Shown piece by piece: positions 19,776 through 30,057 of a DNA stretch of 64,000 nucleotides. Location of the stretch: NCBI RefSeq assembly GCF_000219535.2, contig NZ_CP007806.1, forward strand, positions 4,732,501-4,796,500, given 5' to 3'. Source of the stretch: Brevibacillus laterosporus LMG 15441. Lineage in GTDB: Bacteria > Bacillota > Bacilli > Brevibacillales > Brevibacillaceae. A program made the translations under genes and the position numbers. Each line of letters starts with the position of its first letter. Positions within the stretch are counted from its first letter, which is position 1. The notes beneath the pieces are model-generated. The model was not told where the DNA came from and did not search any database. It saw nothing but the letters and a program-made list of their open reading frames with translations.

Positions 19776-21224
19776 CTATACCACAGGCGACTTAATATCT
19801 ACCAGCGCCTCCACCATAACCTTCTGACTATGTGTTGCTACCCAAGTCCTGTTTTCTTTACCTTTCTCCTGATAAAATTGAATCTGCTGTTCAACCTGTT
19901 GTTTAGCCGTTCCCCCTAACACATTCCGTGCATTCACTACCGTATCAATATCTAGCGCTTGGTAGACATCTCGGTCGATGAGTGGGGAAAACGCACGGAA
20001 CTCCTCTAAGGAAAGGTCAAGCAAATATTTGTGCCGTTCCAAGCAATAGAGAACCGCATTTCCTACGATTTCATGCGCCTTCCTAAACGGAATTTGTTTT
20101 GTGACTAGATAATCTGCCAGGTCTGTTGCATTAGAGAAATCCTGGGTGACCGCTTTTCGCATCTGCTCTGTTTTCACCTGCATAGTAGAAATCATCGGCG
20201 TTAACAAAGCCAATGCTCCATGCAACGTCTCCACAGTATCGAACATGCCCTCTTTATCCTCTTGCATGTCTTTGTTATAGGCCAGCGGCAAGCCTTTTAG
20301 CACCGTTAGCATTCCGATTAAATTTCCATAAACACGACCTGTCTTACCACGCACAAGCTCTGCTACATCCGGATTCTTTTTCTGTGGCATGATGCTTGAA
20401 CCAGTGCAAAATGCATCGTCTAATTCAATGAAGGAAAATTCCTGACTACTCCAGATCACTAGCTCTTCGCACAAGCGAGAGAGATGGGTCATTAATAAGG
20501 AAGCATGAGATAAAAACTCAACAATAAAATCTCGATCACTTACCGCATCCATGCTATTTTGATAGATCCCATCAAATTGAAGCATAGAGGCAACGAACTG
20601 CCGATCTATCGGAAACGTAGTCCCAGCAAGTGCCCCCGCTCCCAAAGGCAAGATATTTACCCTTTTAAACGAATCCTGCATCCGTTCCAAATCACGTTGC
20701 AGCATAGATACATAGGCCATCAAATGATAGCCAAAAAGCACTGGCTGGGCCCTTTGTAAATGCGTATACCCGGGCATAACCGTTTCCAAATGATTCTGGG
20801 CTTGCTCCAATAAAGCCTGCTGCAGGTACATGGTTAATTCGATAATTTCCATCAGTTTTTCACGCAGATATAAATGCATATCTAGCGCTACCTGATCATT
20901 TCTGCTTCTGCCTGTGTGAAGTTTACCGCCCAAAGGTCCTATTTCTTCAATTAATAGCTTCTCAATGTTCATATGAATATCTTCATGAGCGACTTCAAAT
21001 TGAACCTGCTTGCTTTCAATTTTTTCTTTGACCTTTTTCAAACCAGCAATGATTTGACGCACCTCATCCATCGAGAGAATGCCACATTTTCCGAGCATTG
21101 CGACATGCGCCGAGCTACCCACAATATCCTGACGCCACAATCTTTGGTCAAACGAAATAGAGGCTGTATATTCATCTACGAGTTGATTGGTTGGTTTAGT
21201 AAAACGTCCTCCCCAAAGTTTCAT
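19776..21224 (-). CDS. argH: ArgH, argininosuccinate lyase
   Basis: Final enzyme of arginine synthesis, splitting argininosuccinate into arginine and fumarate. 482 aa, starting MKLWGGRF. The fumarase/aspartase superfamily signature with the catalytic Ser loop [12 protein letters not shown] and the HTGRSRNDQ motif are intact. Its ATG overlaps the argG stop by 4 nt, so the two are co-translated. Slightly longer than typical (about 460 aa) at the C-terminus. Confidence 0.96.
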   Translation of the reverse strand: MKLWGGRFTKPTNQLVDEYTASISFDQRLWRQDIVGSSAHVAMLGKCGILSMDEVRQIIAGLKKVKEKIESKQVQFEVAHEDIHMNIEKLLIEEIGPLGGKLHTGRSRNDQVALDMHLYLREKLMEIIELTMYLQQALLEQAQNHLETVMPGYTHLQRAQPVLFGYHLMAYVSMLQRDLERMQDSFKRVNILPLGAGALAGTTFPIDRQFVASMLQFDGIYQNSMDAVSDRDFIVEFLSHASLLMTHLSRLCEELVIWSSQEFSFIELDDAFCTGSSIMPQKKNPDVAELVRGKTGRVYGNLIGMLTVLKGLPLAYNKDMQEDKEGMFDTVETLHGALALLTPMISTMQVKTEQMRKAVTQDFSNATDLADYLVTKQIPFRKAHEIVGNAVLYCLERHKYLLDLSLEEFRAFSPLIDRDVYQALDIDTVVNARNVLGGTAKQQVEQQIQFYQEKGKENRTWVATHSQKVMVEALVDIKSPVV

Positions 21225-22510
21225 GGCTTGATCGCTTCCTTTTCTGTTTTACTTGTAGAAGGAGAAGCCGCTGAACCAGAGTTGCTTTCAAGCTCGACAT
21301 GGTTTTCTTGTACAGAATTGTTATTCACCTGTGAATACACCTTTGTAGGCAAGCCCCACAATTTAATAAAGCCAAGTGCCGCCTTATGATCAAATTGATC
21401 GCCGGTATTATAGGTAGCCAGCTCATGGCTGTACAAGGATGCATCTGATTTACGTCCGACTACAATGGCCTGACCCTTATAAAACTTAACACGAACAGTA
21501 CCTGTTACATTTGCCTGAGTCTCTTCTATAAATGCTTGCAGAGCAGAACGAATCGGGGAATACCAGAGACCCTCATAAATCACCTGAGCCATTTTTTGTT
21601 CCACGATTGGTTTAAATTGAGCGACTTCACGAGGCTGTGTCAAAAACTCTAGCTCCCGATGCGCTAGAATGAGTGTAGTAGCCGCCGGTGTCTCATATAC
21701 CTCACGAGATTTAATCCCTACTAAGCGATTTTCCACATGGTCAATCCGGCCAACTCCGTGTTTGCCTGCTATCTTATTTAGAGCTAGAATGAGCTCAGCA
21801 AGCGTCATTGCTTCCCCATTTAAAGCAGTCGGAACACCTTTGGTAAAGCTAATCTCTATCTCTTCCGCTTGATCTGGAGCATTTTCAATCGAGGCTGTTA
21901 ACTCATAAGCTCCCTCAGGCGGTGCAGCCCACGGATCTTCGAGAACACCGCACTCGCAGCTTCTTCCCCAAAGATTCTGGTCGATTGAATATGGGTTATC
22001 CAGATTAATCGGGATTGGAATATTATTTTTCTTCGCGTACTCAATCTCTTCATCACGTGTCCAGCCCCACTCACGAACTGGCGCAACAATTTGAATATTT
22101 GGATTTAGAGCAGTAAAAGAAAGGTCAAAACGCACCTGATCGTTTCCTTTACCCGTGCATCCATGAGCAACAGCTACTGCCCCCTCCTGATTCGCAACCT
22201 CAATCAAAATTTTAGAAATCAAGTAGCGAGACAGAGCGGATACCAATGGATATTTTCCCTCATACATGGCATTGGCTTGTAGAGCTGGCAAAACATATTC
22301 ACTCGCGAAAGCTTCCTTCGCGTCTATAACGATGGATTTATATGCACCCACTTGCATCGCTTTTTTCTGGATAAAATCTAAATCCTTTCCTTCCCCCACA
22401 TCGAGGGCGACCGCGATTACATCGTAGTTATAGGTATCTTGTAACCATTTAATTGCTACAGAAGTATCTAAACCACCAGAATACGCTAATACAATTTTAT
22501 CTTTTTTCAT
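21221..22510 (-). CDS. argG: ArgG, argininosuccinate synthase
   Basis: ATP-dependent ligase joining citrulline and aspartate. 429 aa, starting MKKDKIV, with P-loop [11 protein letters not shown] at 9-19 and the [12 protein letters not shown] motif. The ATG at 22510 follows GGAGA. The last 30 or so residues, after [13 protein letters not shown], form a Ser/Asn/Glu-rich tail beyond the usual end at about 400 aa. An ARG-box-like palindrome precedes the gene. Confidence 0.95.
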   Translation of the reverse strand: MKKDKIVLAYSGGLDTSVAIKWLQDTYNYDVIAVALDVGEGKDLDFIQKKAMQVGAYKSIVIDAKEAFASEYVLPALQANAMYEGKYPLVSALSRYLISKILIEVANQEGAVAVAHGCTGKGNDQVRFDLSFTALNPNIQIVAPVREWGWTRDEEIEYAKKNNIPIPINLDNPYSIDQNLWGRSCECGVLEDPWAAPPEGAYELTASIENAPDQAEEIEISFTKGVPTALNGEAMTLAELILALNKIAGKHGVGRIDHVENRLVGIKSREVYETPAATTLILAHRELEFLTQPREVAQFKPIVEQKMAQVIYEGLWYSPIRSALQAFIEETQANVTGTVRVKFYKGQAIVVGRKSDASLYSHELATYNTGDQFDHKAALGFIKLWGLPTKVYSQVNNNSVQENHVELESNSGSAASPSTSKTEKEAIKP

Positions 22511-22538
22511 CGTTGTCTCTCCATTTCGTAGTATTTTT

Positions 22539-22556
22539 TCTGGGTAATTATTCATA
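22539..22556. promoter_or_regulatory. Candidate ARG box upstream of argG
   Basis: TATGAATAATTACCCAGA on the minus strand matches the ARG-box pattern WNTGNATWWWWATNCANW at 17 of 18. Only a poor second box (about 13 of 18) lies next to it, so ArgR/AhrC binding here would be weaker than at argC and carA. Confidence 0.5.
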
Positions 22557-22596
22557 TTGTACTATAAAATAACATTAATTCCATATAAGACGGAAT

Positions 22597-23568
22597 TTAC
22601 ATTACAGATGCCAACAATGCTTTTTGTGCATGGAGACGATTCTCCGCTTCTTCAAACACCACAGAATGAGGTCCATCGATAATCTCTGCTGTCACCTCTT
22701 CACCACGGTGCACAGGGAGACAATGCATAAAGATATAATCTGAATCGGCTCTGGATACCAGTTTTTCATTTACCTGATAGGCGGTGAAATCTTTCAAACG
22801 TTGCTCATTCTCTTCTTCAAAGCCCATGCTGGTCCATACATCGGTATAAATCACGTCTGCTTGATCAACAGCTTCATTTGCATCGTGAGTCATCATAAAT
22901 TTTCCACCATATTGAGTAGCGTATTCCACTGCCTTTGCAGCAATAGCATTTTGCATCTCATATCCTGGAGGTGTGGCAATACGTACATCTAATCCGAGAA
23001 TCAAGGCACCTAGAGCAAGCGAATTTGCCACATTATTGCCGTCTCCGATGAAGGCTAGCTTAATTCCCTGCAATCTGCCCTTGTGTTCCTGTATCGTTAA
23101 AAGATCAGCCAAAGCCTGGCAAGGATGATACAAATCAGTTAGCCCATTAATAACCGGTACACTAGCATGCTTTGCTAGCTCTACGACATTTTCGTGAGCA
23201 TGAGTTCGTATCATAATTCCATCTACATAACTAGATAAAATTTTCGCTGTATCTGAAATTGTTTCACCGCGCCCTAGCTGTAGGTCTTTATCAGTCAGAA
23301 ATAAACTGCTTCCCCCTAATTGATACATCCCTACTTCAAAAGAAACACGAGTACGCGTGGAGGATTTCGTGAAGATCATCGCTAATGTTTTTCCAGCTAA
23401 TGGCTGGTAGACCGTGCCGTTTTTTTGCATCGACTTTATTTGACTAGCATAATGCAGTAGTTCGAGCATCTCCTCCCTACTCCACTCGTCAATTTGCAGT
23501 GTATTTTTTCCTCTATAAAGAGGGGGTTGAACTTCTGCATAGAGATCCAAGTTCTTCACAGGCTTCAT
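22597..23568 (-). CDS. argF: ArgF, ornithine carbamoyltransferase
   Basis: Makes citrulline from ornithine and carbamoyl phosphate. 323 aa with the carbamoyl-phosphate motif SSTRTRVSFE, HPCQALADL, and the ornithine-binding HCLPVHRG. The start at 23568 has AAAGGAG 10 nt upstream and lies 56 nt inside the 3' end of carB, a long overlap. The product of CarAB can therefore be passed directly to an enzyme from the same transcript. Confidence 0.95.
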   Translation of the reverse strand: MKPVKNLDLYAEVQPPLYRGKNTLQIDEWSREEMLELLHYASQIKSMQKNGTVYQPLAGKTLAMIFTKSSTRTRVSFEVGMYQLGGSSLFLTDKDLQLGRGETISDTAKILSSYVDGIMIRTHAHENVVELAKHASVPVINGLTDLYHPCQALADLLTIQEHKGRLQGIKLAFIGDGNNVANSLALGALILGLDVRIATPPGYEMQNAIAAKAVEYATQYGGKFMMTHDANEAVDQADVIYTDVWTSMGFEEENEQRLKDFTAYQVNEKLVSRADSDYIFMHCLPVHRGEEVTAEIIDGPHSVVFEEAENRLHAQKALLASVM

Positions 23569-26500
23569 TACTTTCGCTCTCCTTTTCTTGACAAATTTGT
23601 AAATAGGCCGCAAATGTCTCGACAACAGTGAACAACGTAATGCCATGCTGAACAGATAAGCTACGCAGTTGAAACCCTGTACGCTCTGCCTGATTTCCTT
23701 TTGTAGCGGTAATTAATGACGTTTGAATGAATCCCGCTTTAACCAACGATGTATAGTCAGGTAATCCTTTACATATTTGCGTAATTTCAATGCCGTGATT
23801 ATTCAAAAACTGCGCCGTGCCTTCTGTTGCATAGATACGTACCCCCGATACTTTTCCTTTCCGAAGGTAGGGTAATACGCTTGCTTTGTCAGCATCGTTT
23901 AGTGAAAGAAATAAACCATCTCCACTAGCTAGCCGTTTATTCGCACCTTGTTTGTAGGCAAAAGCTTTACTGAATGCCTCTTTTACAGTTCGACCAAGTC
24001 CCAGAATCTCACCTGTAGATTTCATTTCAGGTCCTAATAAAGGGTCTACACCCACTAGCTTCGTGGAAGAAAATACAGGAGCCTTTACCACAAAAAAATG
24101 AATGTCTTCTGAAAGTCCTAGCTCATAGCCCATATCTGCTAAACGCTCTCCAAGAGAGACTCGCACAGCCAATTCCACCATTGGGATATTGGTCACCTTA
24201 CTCGTAATTGGCACTGTACGAGAAGCACGCGGATTTACCTCTAACACATAAACATTTGAATCCTGTAGGACGAACTGGAGATTCACAATCCCGATTGCTT
24301 GCATTTCCTTAGCGATTTTCTTGGTATAGTGGACTATTAGCCGCTTCTGTTGTTCTGTGAGATGCTGGGCAGGAAACAAGGCAATACTATCTCCTGAATG
24401 TATTCCCGCTTTCTCAACATGTTCAAAAATTCCGGGAATTAATACATCATAGCCATCCGTTATCGCATCTAGCTCGACTTCCATACCCGATATAAATTGA
24501 TCGATCAGCAAAGGAAAACAACTGGTGTCAACCTGTTCATCAATCCAGCCTTGCATCGCTGCACGTAGCTCGCCCTCATCATGCACAACCGTCATTCCTT
24601 GGCCTCCAATAACGTAGGAGGGGCGCAGCAATACAGGATAGCCAATGCTAGTAGCAACATGAATCGCCTCTTCTGTGGAATAGACTCCCTTCCCTGGTAT
24701 GTGGGGAATATTTAGCTTTTGGAGCATCTGATAAAACAGTTCTCGATCCTCGACCCGTTTCATTTGCTCTAAGGCTGTTCCCAAGACGGTCAGCCCCGCT
24801 TCTTGGATAGCACCTGCCAGGTTAATCGCAGTCTGACCACCGAATTGGACGAATACCCCAGCCACTCCTTCTTGCCTAGCTACATGCAGCACATCTTCAA
24901 TATGCAAAGGCTCAAAATAAAGATGATCGGCCGTCTCGTAATCGGTACTCACTGTCTCTGGGTTATTGTTAATCACGATGGCTTTCAGCTTCTGTTTTTG
25001 CAAAGCCTTAGCTGCATGCACAGAACAATAATCAAATTCAATCCCCTGCCCAATACGGATGGGCCCCGAGCCTAGCACCAATATTTTTTTTGCTGATAAA
25101 GATACCACCTCATTCTTGCCTTGCCATGTGGAGTAATAATAAGCTGTCTTTGCATCAAACTCTCCCGCACACGTATCGACCATGTTATAGACCGGCATGA
25201 GACCCCATTTCTGACGCATTTTCCAAATTTCACTTACAGGAAGCTTCATCATCCAGGCAATCGTCTGATCCGTAATGCCAATTTCCTTACAAGCTCTCAA
25301 TTCCTCCATACGTAATGTGTCTTTGCATGATGCTTTCAACCTTTTCTCCCACTGGATAATGGACTTAATATGACCTAAATAGAAAGGGTCAATTTCTGTT
25401 TTCATGTGAAGCTCTTGTATACTCATACCCCGACGTAACGCTTCTGCTACAGCAAATAAACGAAGGTCCGTGGCAATCTTTAATAGTTTCTCCAACTCCT
25501 CCAAAGATAGAGACGCAATATCCTTTCGGTAGAGATAATGACAGCCAATTTCTAAAGAACGGAGAGCCTTTAACAAAGCAGCCTCAAAAGTTCGAGCAAT
25601 GGCCATTACCTCGCCTGTTGCTTTCATTTGTGTTCCTAGATTGCGGTCAGCTAATGGGAATTTATCAAAGGGCCAACGTGGAATTTTGACAACTACATAA
25701 TCCAATGCTGGTTCAAAGCTAGCATAGGTATTACCGGTGATAGGGTTGAGCACCTCGTCCAAGTGATAGCCCAATGCTAATTTTGCAGCGATCCTTGCGA
25801 TCGGATAGCCTGTCGCTTTGGAAGCTAAGGCTGAGGAACGACTAACCCTCGGATTTACTTCAATGAGGTAATAGCGATCTGAATGTGGGTCTAAGGCAAA
25901 TTGAATATTACAACCACCCACTACACCTAACGCTCGAATCACTTTGGTAGAAACACTGCGTAGCATTTGATATTGACGATCTGTTAAGGTTTGAGAAGGC
26001 GCTACAACGATACTATCTCCCGTATGAACACCAACTGGGTCTATATTTTCCATGTTACAAACGATAATGCAGGTATCATTTGCATCCCGCATGACTTCAT
26101 ACTCAATTTCCTTCCAGCCCTTCACACTTCTTTCCACTAGCACCTGTTGTATTGGACTTGCTGCCAGTCCTTGTTCAGCGATTTTTTCAAGAGCCTGTTG
26201 ATCAGAAGCAATTCCTCCCCCTGCTCCTCCAAGTGTATAAGCTGGACGAACAATCACGGGATAACCAATCTGATTCGCAAAATGTAGAGCTTCCTGTATA
26301 GTACTCACTGTTATGCTCTCAGGAACAGGTTCATGAATGTTATTCATCATTCGTTTAAATAACTCGCGATCCTCACCGTTCTGAATAGCAGTCAAGGGAG
26401 TCCCTAATAAAGCTACTCCAAAGCGCTCTAATACGCCTGCCTCAGCTAATTCCACAGCCAAATTAAGTCCTGTCTGTCCGCCTAGTGTTGGTAGCAATCC

Positions 26501-26752
26501 ATCCGGTCGTTCCTTTTGAATAATTTTTGTGATAGAAGTGACAGTTAATGGTTCCAGATACACCTTATCTGCAATCTGCTCATCGGTCATGATAGTAGCT
26601 GGATTGTTATTCACTAGCACAACTTCTACGCCTTCCTCCTTTAGTGAAAGACAAGCTTGTGCCCCGGAATAATCAAACTCCGCTGCCTGCCCAATCACAA
26701 TCGGACCCGAACCGATTACCAGCACTTTATGAATGTGTTGTTGTTTAGGCAT
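23513..26752 (-). CDS. carB: CarB, carbamoyl-phosphate synthase large subunit
   Basis: 1079 aa with two ATP-grasp halves (GSGPIVIGQAAEFDYSG near the start, GSGPIRIGQGIEFDYC near residue 560) and a C-terminal MGS-like regulatory domain. It uses ammonia from CarA. The start overlaps the end of carA by 8 nt. Placement among arg genes under ARG boxes suggests an arginine-dedicated enzyme; whether the cell has a second, pyrimidine-linked copy cannot be seen here. Confidence 0.95.
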   Translation of the reverse strand: MPKQQHIHKVLVIGSGPIVIGQAAEFDYSGAQACLSLKEEGVEVVLVNNNPATIMTDEQIADKVYLEPLTVTSITKIIQKERPDGLLPTLGGQTGLNLAVELAEAGVLERFGVALLGTPLTAIQNGEDRELFKRMMNNIHEPVPESITVSTIQEALHFANQIGYPVIVRPAYTLGGAGGGIASDQQALEKIAEQGLAASPIQQVLVERSVKGWKEIEYEVMRDANDTCIIVCNMENIDPVGVHTGDSIVVAPSQTLTDRQYQMLRSVSTKVIRALGVVGGCNIQFALDPHSDRYYLIEVNPRVSRSSALASKATGYPIARIAAKLALGYHLDEVLNPITGNTYASFEPALDYVVVKIPRWPFDKFPLADRNLGTQMKATGEVMAIARTFEAALLKALRSLEIGCHYLYRKDIASLSLEELEKLLKIATDLRLFAVAEALRRGMSIQELHMKTEIDPFYLGHIKSIIQWEKRLKASCKDTLRMEELRACKEIGITDQTIAWMMKLPVSEIWKMRQKWGLMPVYNMVDTCAGEFDAKTAYYYSTWQGKNEVVSLSAKKILVLGSGPIRIGQGIEFDYCSVHAAKALQKQKLKAIVINNNPETVSTDYETADHLYFEPLHIEDVLHVARQEGVAGVFVQFGGQTAINLAGAIQEAGLTVLGTALEQMKRVEDRELFYQMLQKLNIPHIPGKGVYSTEEAIHVATSIGYPVLLRPSYVIGGQGMTVVHDEGELRAAMQGWIDEQVDTSCFPLLIDQFISGMEVELDAITDGYDVLIPGIFEHVEKAGIHSGDSIALFPAQHLTEQQKRLIVHYTKKIAKEMQAIGIVNLQFVLQDSNVYVLEVNPRASRTVPITSKVTNIPMVELAVRVSLGERLADMGYELGLSEDIHFFVVKAPVFSSTKLVGVDPLLGPEMKSTGEILGLGRTVKEAFSKAFAYKQGANKRLASGDGLFLSLNDADKASVLPYLRKGKVSGVRIYATEGTAQFLNNHGIEITQICKGLPDYTSLVKAGFIQTSLITATKGNQAERTGFQLRSLSVQHGITLFTVVETFAAYLQICQEKESESNEACEELGSLCRSSTPSL

Positions 26753-27851
26753 AATGCTTCGCTCCTATCGTTTGTACCGATTCCAAGAAGGTCGCAATAA
26801 TATGTGAGGTATCATCTGGTCCCGGATGTGCTTCTGGATGGAATTGTACGCTCATAATGGGCAGATACATATGTCGTAGCCCTTCCACACTGCCATCATT
26901 TACATTTCGATAGGTGACCATTAGGTTTTGCTTATCTAATCCCCCCTCCTTCACCACATAGCTATGATTCTGCGAAGTTATATATACTTTACCAGTGCTC
27001 AGCTCTTTTACAGGATGGTTGCTTCCGCGATGCCCAAAGGGAAGTCGTTCTGTCTGTCCCCCAAACATCAACGACAATACTTGATGCCCCAAACAAATCC
27101 CTAATGTCGGAAATGCTTCGGCTAATTTACGCCATTGTCGACAATATTTTCGTAATTGTTCAGGGTTACCAGGCCCATTGGAGAAGACGATACCATCTGG
27201 CTGTAGAGCCCTAATTTCCTCCATACGCGTCTGATAAGGCACAACCGTTACCTTGCAGCCAAGCTTTAACAGGGCTTGCAAAATAGAGTGCTTCATACCC
27301 AAATCAATGACTACAATATGCTCCCCTTCTCCTCGATAGGTGATGGAGCGAGTTCTGGAAACATGCTCTACAAAAATGCGCTCCTCCTGACGAAGCCTAT
27401 GCAAAGCAATCTCCTCTGCTGTCATCGGCTGATCAGCTAGAACACCGTAAAGCAGACCACCCTGCCGAACCTTTTGTGTAATCGACCGTGTGTCTACTCC
27501 AGCTAAAATAGGGAAGCCGAACTGCTTTGCAGCCGTATCTAAAGATATCCGGGAACGAAAATGGCTAGGGTTTTGACAAAGCTGACTAACAACCATACCA
27601 GAAATAGCAGGCTGAGTTGATTCATAGTCGATTTCATTAACACCATAATTCCCAATCAACGGATAGGTGAAGGTGACGATCTGACCATAAAAGGAAGGAT
27701 CGCTCATCACCTCCTGATACCCAGTCATTCCTGTATGAAAAACCACCTCTCCGTATGAGGTAAGTGGTACTCCATACAGCTTACCTGCAAATACTTCTCC
27801 GCTCTCTAACGTAAGAAACCCTGTATTGTTGCCGTGTAAATACTTATCCAA
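26745..27851 (-). CDS. carA: CarA, carbamoyl-phosphate synthase small subunit
   Basis: Glutamine amidotransferase subunit of 368 aa. Class-I triad: Cys in LGICLGHQVL (near 250) and His/Glu in VQFHPEAHPGP. The start is a TTG with GGAG 9 nt upstream. First gene of carA-carB-argF-argG-argH, with its own promoter and a tandem ARG box, so this half of the arginine regulon can be transcribed separately from argCBD. Confidence 0.95.
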   Translation of the reverse strand: MDKYLHGNNTGFLTLESGEVFAGKLYGVPLTSYGEVVFHTGMTGYQEVMSDPSFYGQIVTFTYPLIGNYGVNEIDYESTQPAISGMVVSQLCQNPSHFRSRISLDTAAKQFGFPILAGVDTRSITQKVRQGGLLYGVLADQPMTAEEIALHRLRQEERIFVEHVSRTRSITYRGEGEHIVVIDLGMKHSILQALLKLGCKVTVVPYQTRMEEIRALQPDGIVFSNGPGNPEQLRKYCRQWRKLAEAFPTLGICLGHQVLSLMFGGQTERLPFGHRGSNHPVKELSTGKVYITSQNHSYVVKEGGLDKQNLMVTYRNVNDGSVEGLRHMYLPIMSVQFHPEAHPGPDDTSHIIATFLESVQTIGAKHYA

Positions 27852-27894
27852 CGCAACCAGCTCCTATCGACAAAAAGTTCCCAACACTCTGCTT

Positions 27895-27933
27895 TATGAA
27901 TATATATTCGTTATTTTTGTATAATCATACATT
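27895..27933. promoter_or_regulatory. Tandem ARG boxes upstream of carA
   Basis: Minus strand AATGTATGATTATACAAA (27916-27933) and AACGAATATATATTCATA (27895-27912), each 17 of 18 against WNTGNATWWWWATNCANW and 3 bp apart, the spacing used by ArgR/AhrC hexamers. The upstream box covers the -10 element. Confidence 0.8.
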
Positions 27934-27952
27934 CACTCCAAAAAAAATGCAA
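27924..27952 (-). promoter_or_regulatory. carA promoter
   Basis: TTGCAT, 17-nt spacer, TATGAT. The -35 lies inside the 3' arm of the argD terminator and the -10 lies inside an ARG box. Confidence 0.7.
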
Positions 27953-27987
27953 CGATTTTTCTGAATAAAATCAAAAATCGTTGCATG
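27940..27987 (-). terminator. Terminator after argD
   Basis: Very strong hairpin: ATGCAACGATTTTT pairs with AAAAATCGTTGCAT, followed by a run of T on the minus strand. It splits the arginine cluster into two transcription units. Confidence 0.9.
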
Positions 27988-28010
27988 ATTATTTCTGATA
28001 TCCGGCTATC

Positions 28011-29198
28011 TTACTTCTCTCCTGACTGCAAAATCTCTTTTAGCACTAGCACTAATTGGTCGATCTCTGACTTTTGAATGATGAGCGCCGGCAATAATCG
28101 GATAACATTTGGACCTGCCTGTAGCAATAATACGCCTTTTTGCTGAGCCGCTTTTAGATACCCGCTTACCTCGCCAGTCATTTCTAAACCAACCATCAAC
28201 CCGAGCCCGCGTACCCCTTTTATTTGATGGGGATATTGCTTGGCTATGTCTTTTAACGCATCAAGCAGGTATTCGCTCATAGCTTTTACATGCGATAATA
28301 CGTTCTGTTGCTCCATTTCCAAAAGTGTTGCCATTCCCGCTGTTGTAGCTAATTGATTCCCTCCAAAGGTGGTCCCATGTGAGCCTGGAGAAAAGGCCGC
28401 GGCTACCGCCTCCGTCGCAAGCATTGCTCCTATCGGAAAGCCACTGCCTAATCCTTTAGCCAGCGTTATCACATCGGGTACGATTCCATAGTGCTGATAA
28501 CTAAACCATTCACCCGTTCGACCAATACCTGTCTGCACTTCATCAATCATCAATAAAATATCATTTGATTTGCACCACGCATATAATTCGGTCACGAACT
28601 CCATTGAGGCTGGATGAACGCCGCCTTCTCCTTGTACAAGCTCTAGCAATACGGCGCATGTTTGGTTTGTCGTCACGTTCTTCACAGCTTCTACATCTCC
28701 GTATGGCACAGTGATAAATCCGGCCGGCAAAGGATTAAAGCCCTCTTTTACCTTTTGCTGACCTGTAGCTGTTAACGTAGCTAGGGTTCTGCCATGGAAG
28801 GACTGCTCAAACGTAATTATTTCGAAACGATCCTCATTCTTCGTTTTTTGGGCATAACGCCGCGCTAGTTTAATCGCCGCTTCATTCGCTTCCGCCCCGC
28901 TGTTGCAAAAGAACACTTGATCTAAACCAGACAATTCAGTCAGTTTTTTTCCTAATTCCTCTTGCAGCGGATGTTGCGTTACATTGGAGCTATGCCATAA
29001 GGTATCTAACTGCTGATGCAGTTTTGCTGATACGGCAGGAGGACAATGCCCAAGCGATGTCACACCGATACCAGATGTGCAGTCTAAATACGCTTTTCCT
29101 GTATGATCCCAGACCGTGGTACCGCTCCCTTTGACAATCGTAACATCCCAACGCGCATAAGTATTCATCACATGCATTTTTTCTGTATAAACAGTCAT
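28011..29198 (-). CDS. argD: ArgD, acetylornithine aminotransferase
   Basis: PLP-dependent class III transaminase, 395 aa, converting N-acetylglutamate semialdehyde to N-acetylornithine. It shows the PLP-phosphate motif NSGAEANEAAIKLAR, DEVQTGIGRTG, and the Schiff-base Lys in TLAKGLGSGFPIGA. ATG at 29198 (MTVYTEKMHVMNTYARWD) chosen for its AAAGGAG; the longer frame would enter argB. Gap to argB is 22 nt. Confidence 0.95.
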   Translation of the reverse strand: MTVYTEKMHVMNTYARWDVTIVKGSGTTVWDHTGKAYLDCTSGIGVTSLGHCPPAVSAKLHQQLDTLWHSSNVTQHPLQEELGKKLTELSGLDQVFFCNSGAEANEAAIKLARRYAQKTKNEDRFEIITFEQSFHGRTLATLTATGQQKVKEGFNPLPAGFITVPYGDVEAVKNVTTNQTCAVLLELVQGEGGVHPASMEFVTELYAWCKSNDILLMIDEVQTGIGRTGEWFSYQHYGIVPDVITLAKGLGSGFPIGAMLATEAVAAAFSPGSHGTTFGGNQLATTAGMATLLEMEQQNVLSHVKAMSEYLLDALKDIAKQYPHQIKGVRGLGLMVGLEMTGEVSGYLKAAQQKGVLLLQAGPNVIRLLPALIIQKSEIDQLVLVLKEILQSGEK

Positions 29199-29220
29199 GA
29201 GCGATCTCTCTCCTTTTTCC

Positions 29221-30057
29221 CTAATCAATTTCTGTTGCAACGAAGGCTTGTGAGTCCTCTCCACGCGGCATCCCGGCCGAAATGGAAGTACCTACAGCTC
29301 TTCCTTTTACCAAACCATCAAGCGTTTCTGCCGCTCCCTTACAAATAACAACCTCCTGAACTCCCTGGGCCAGTGCGTCTAAAGCTGCTTGAACCTTCGG
29401 AATCATTCCCCCCGTAATCATTTGGTTCTGAATCATCATTTGGATGTCTTCAATCGTGACGCTTGGCAGCAGTTGTTTTTCCCCTAGCTCATTCTCCTCC
29501 CAAATTCCTGGCACATCTGTTAGCATCAGCATTTGTTTCGCGCCTAGGGCAGATGCAATCGCCCCTGCTGCTGTATCTGCGTTGCAGTTAAATCGTGTGT
29601 TACCATCCTCTGATACGGCAATAGGTGACACGACTGGAATATAGCCATTCGCAAGCAACAATTGAAGAGGTGCTGGATTCACTGCTGTAATCTTTCCTAC
29701 CAGTCCTAAGCCATCCATTTTCTCTACTGCTTGCAATAAGGAACCATCTACTCCGCTTAATCCCCATGCTTTTCCCCCTGCATGCAATAGCTTTCGAACG
29801 ATCAATTTATTCATTGGACCGCTTAATACCATTTCCACGGCTTGCATGGTAGCCTCATCCGTTACTCGCAATCCGTTAGAAAAGATTGGCTCGATCTTCA
29901 ATTGATCTAGCATTTGATTTATCGCCGGTCCGCCTCCATGTACAATTACAATAGATTTTCCTTCTGCTTGCAGGAAAGCAAGTTTGTTGTAGAAAGATTC
30001 AGGCAATTGCTCCAGCATGCTTCCACCGCATTTAATTACCATAACCTCATGTAGCAT
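29221..30057 (-). CDS. argB: ArgB, acetylglutamate kinase
   Basis: Amino-acid kinase family member of 278 aa that phosphorylates N-acetylglutamate. Motifs: KCGGSML near the N-terminus, VHGGGPAIN, and TGGMIPKV. GGAGA lies before the ATG. It directly follows argC after 68 nt; argJ, usually placed between them in Bacillus-type clusters, is not there. Confidence 0.95.
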   Translation of the reverse strand: MLHEVMVIKCGGSMLEQLPESFYNKLAFLQAEGKSIVIVHGGGPAINQMLDQLKIEPIFSNGLRVTDEATMQAVEMVLSGPMNKLIVRKLLHAGGKAWGLSGVDGSLLQAVEKMDGLGLVGKITAVNPAPLQLLLANGYIPVVSPIAVSEDGNTRFNCNADTAAGAIASALGAKQMLMLTDVPGIWEENELGEKQLLPSVTIEDIQMMIQNQMITGGMIPKVQAALDALAQGVQEVVICKGAAETLDGLVKGRAVGTSISAGMPRGEDSQAFVATEID

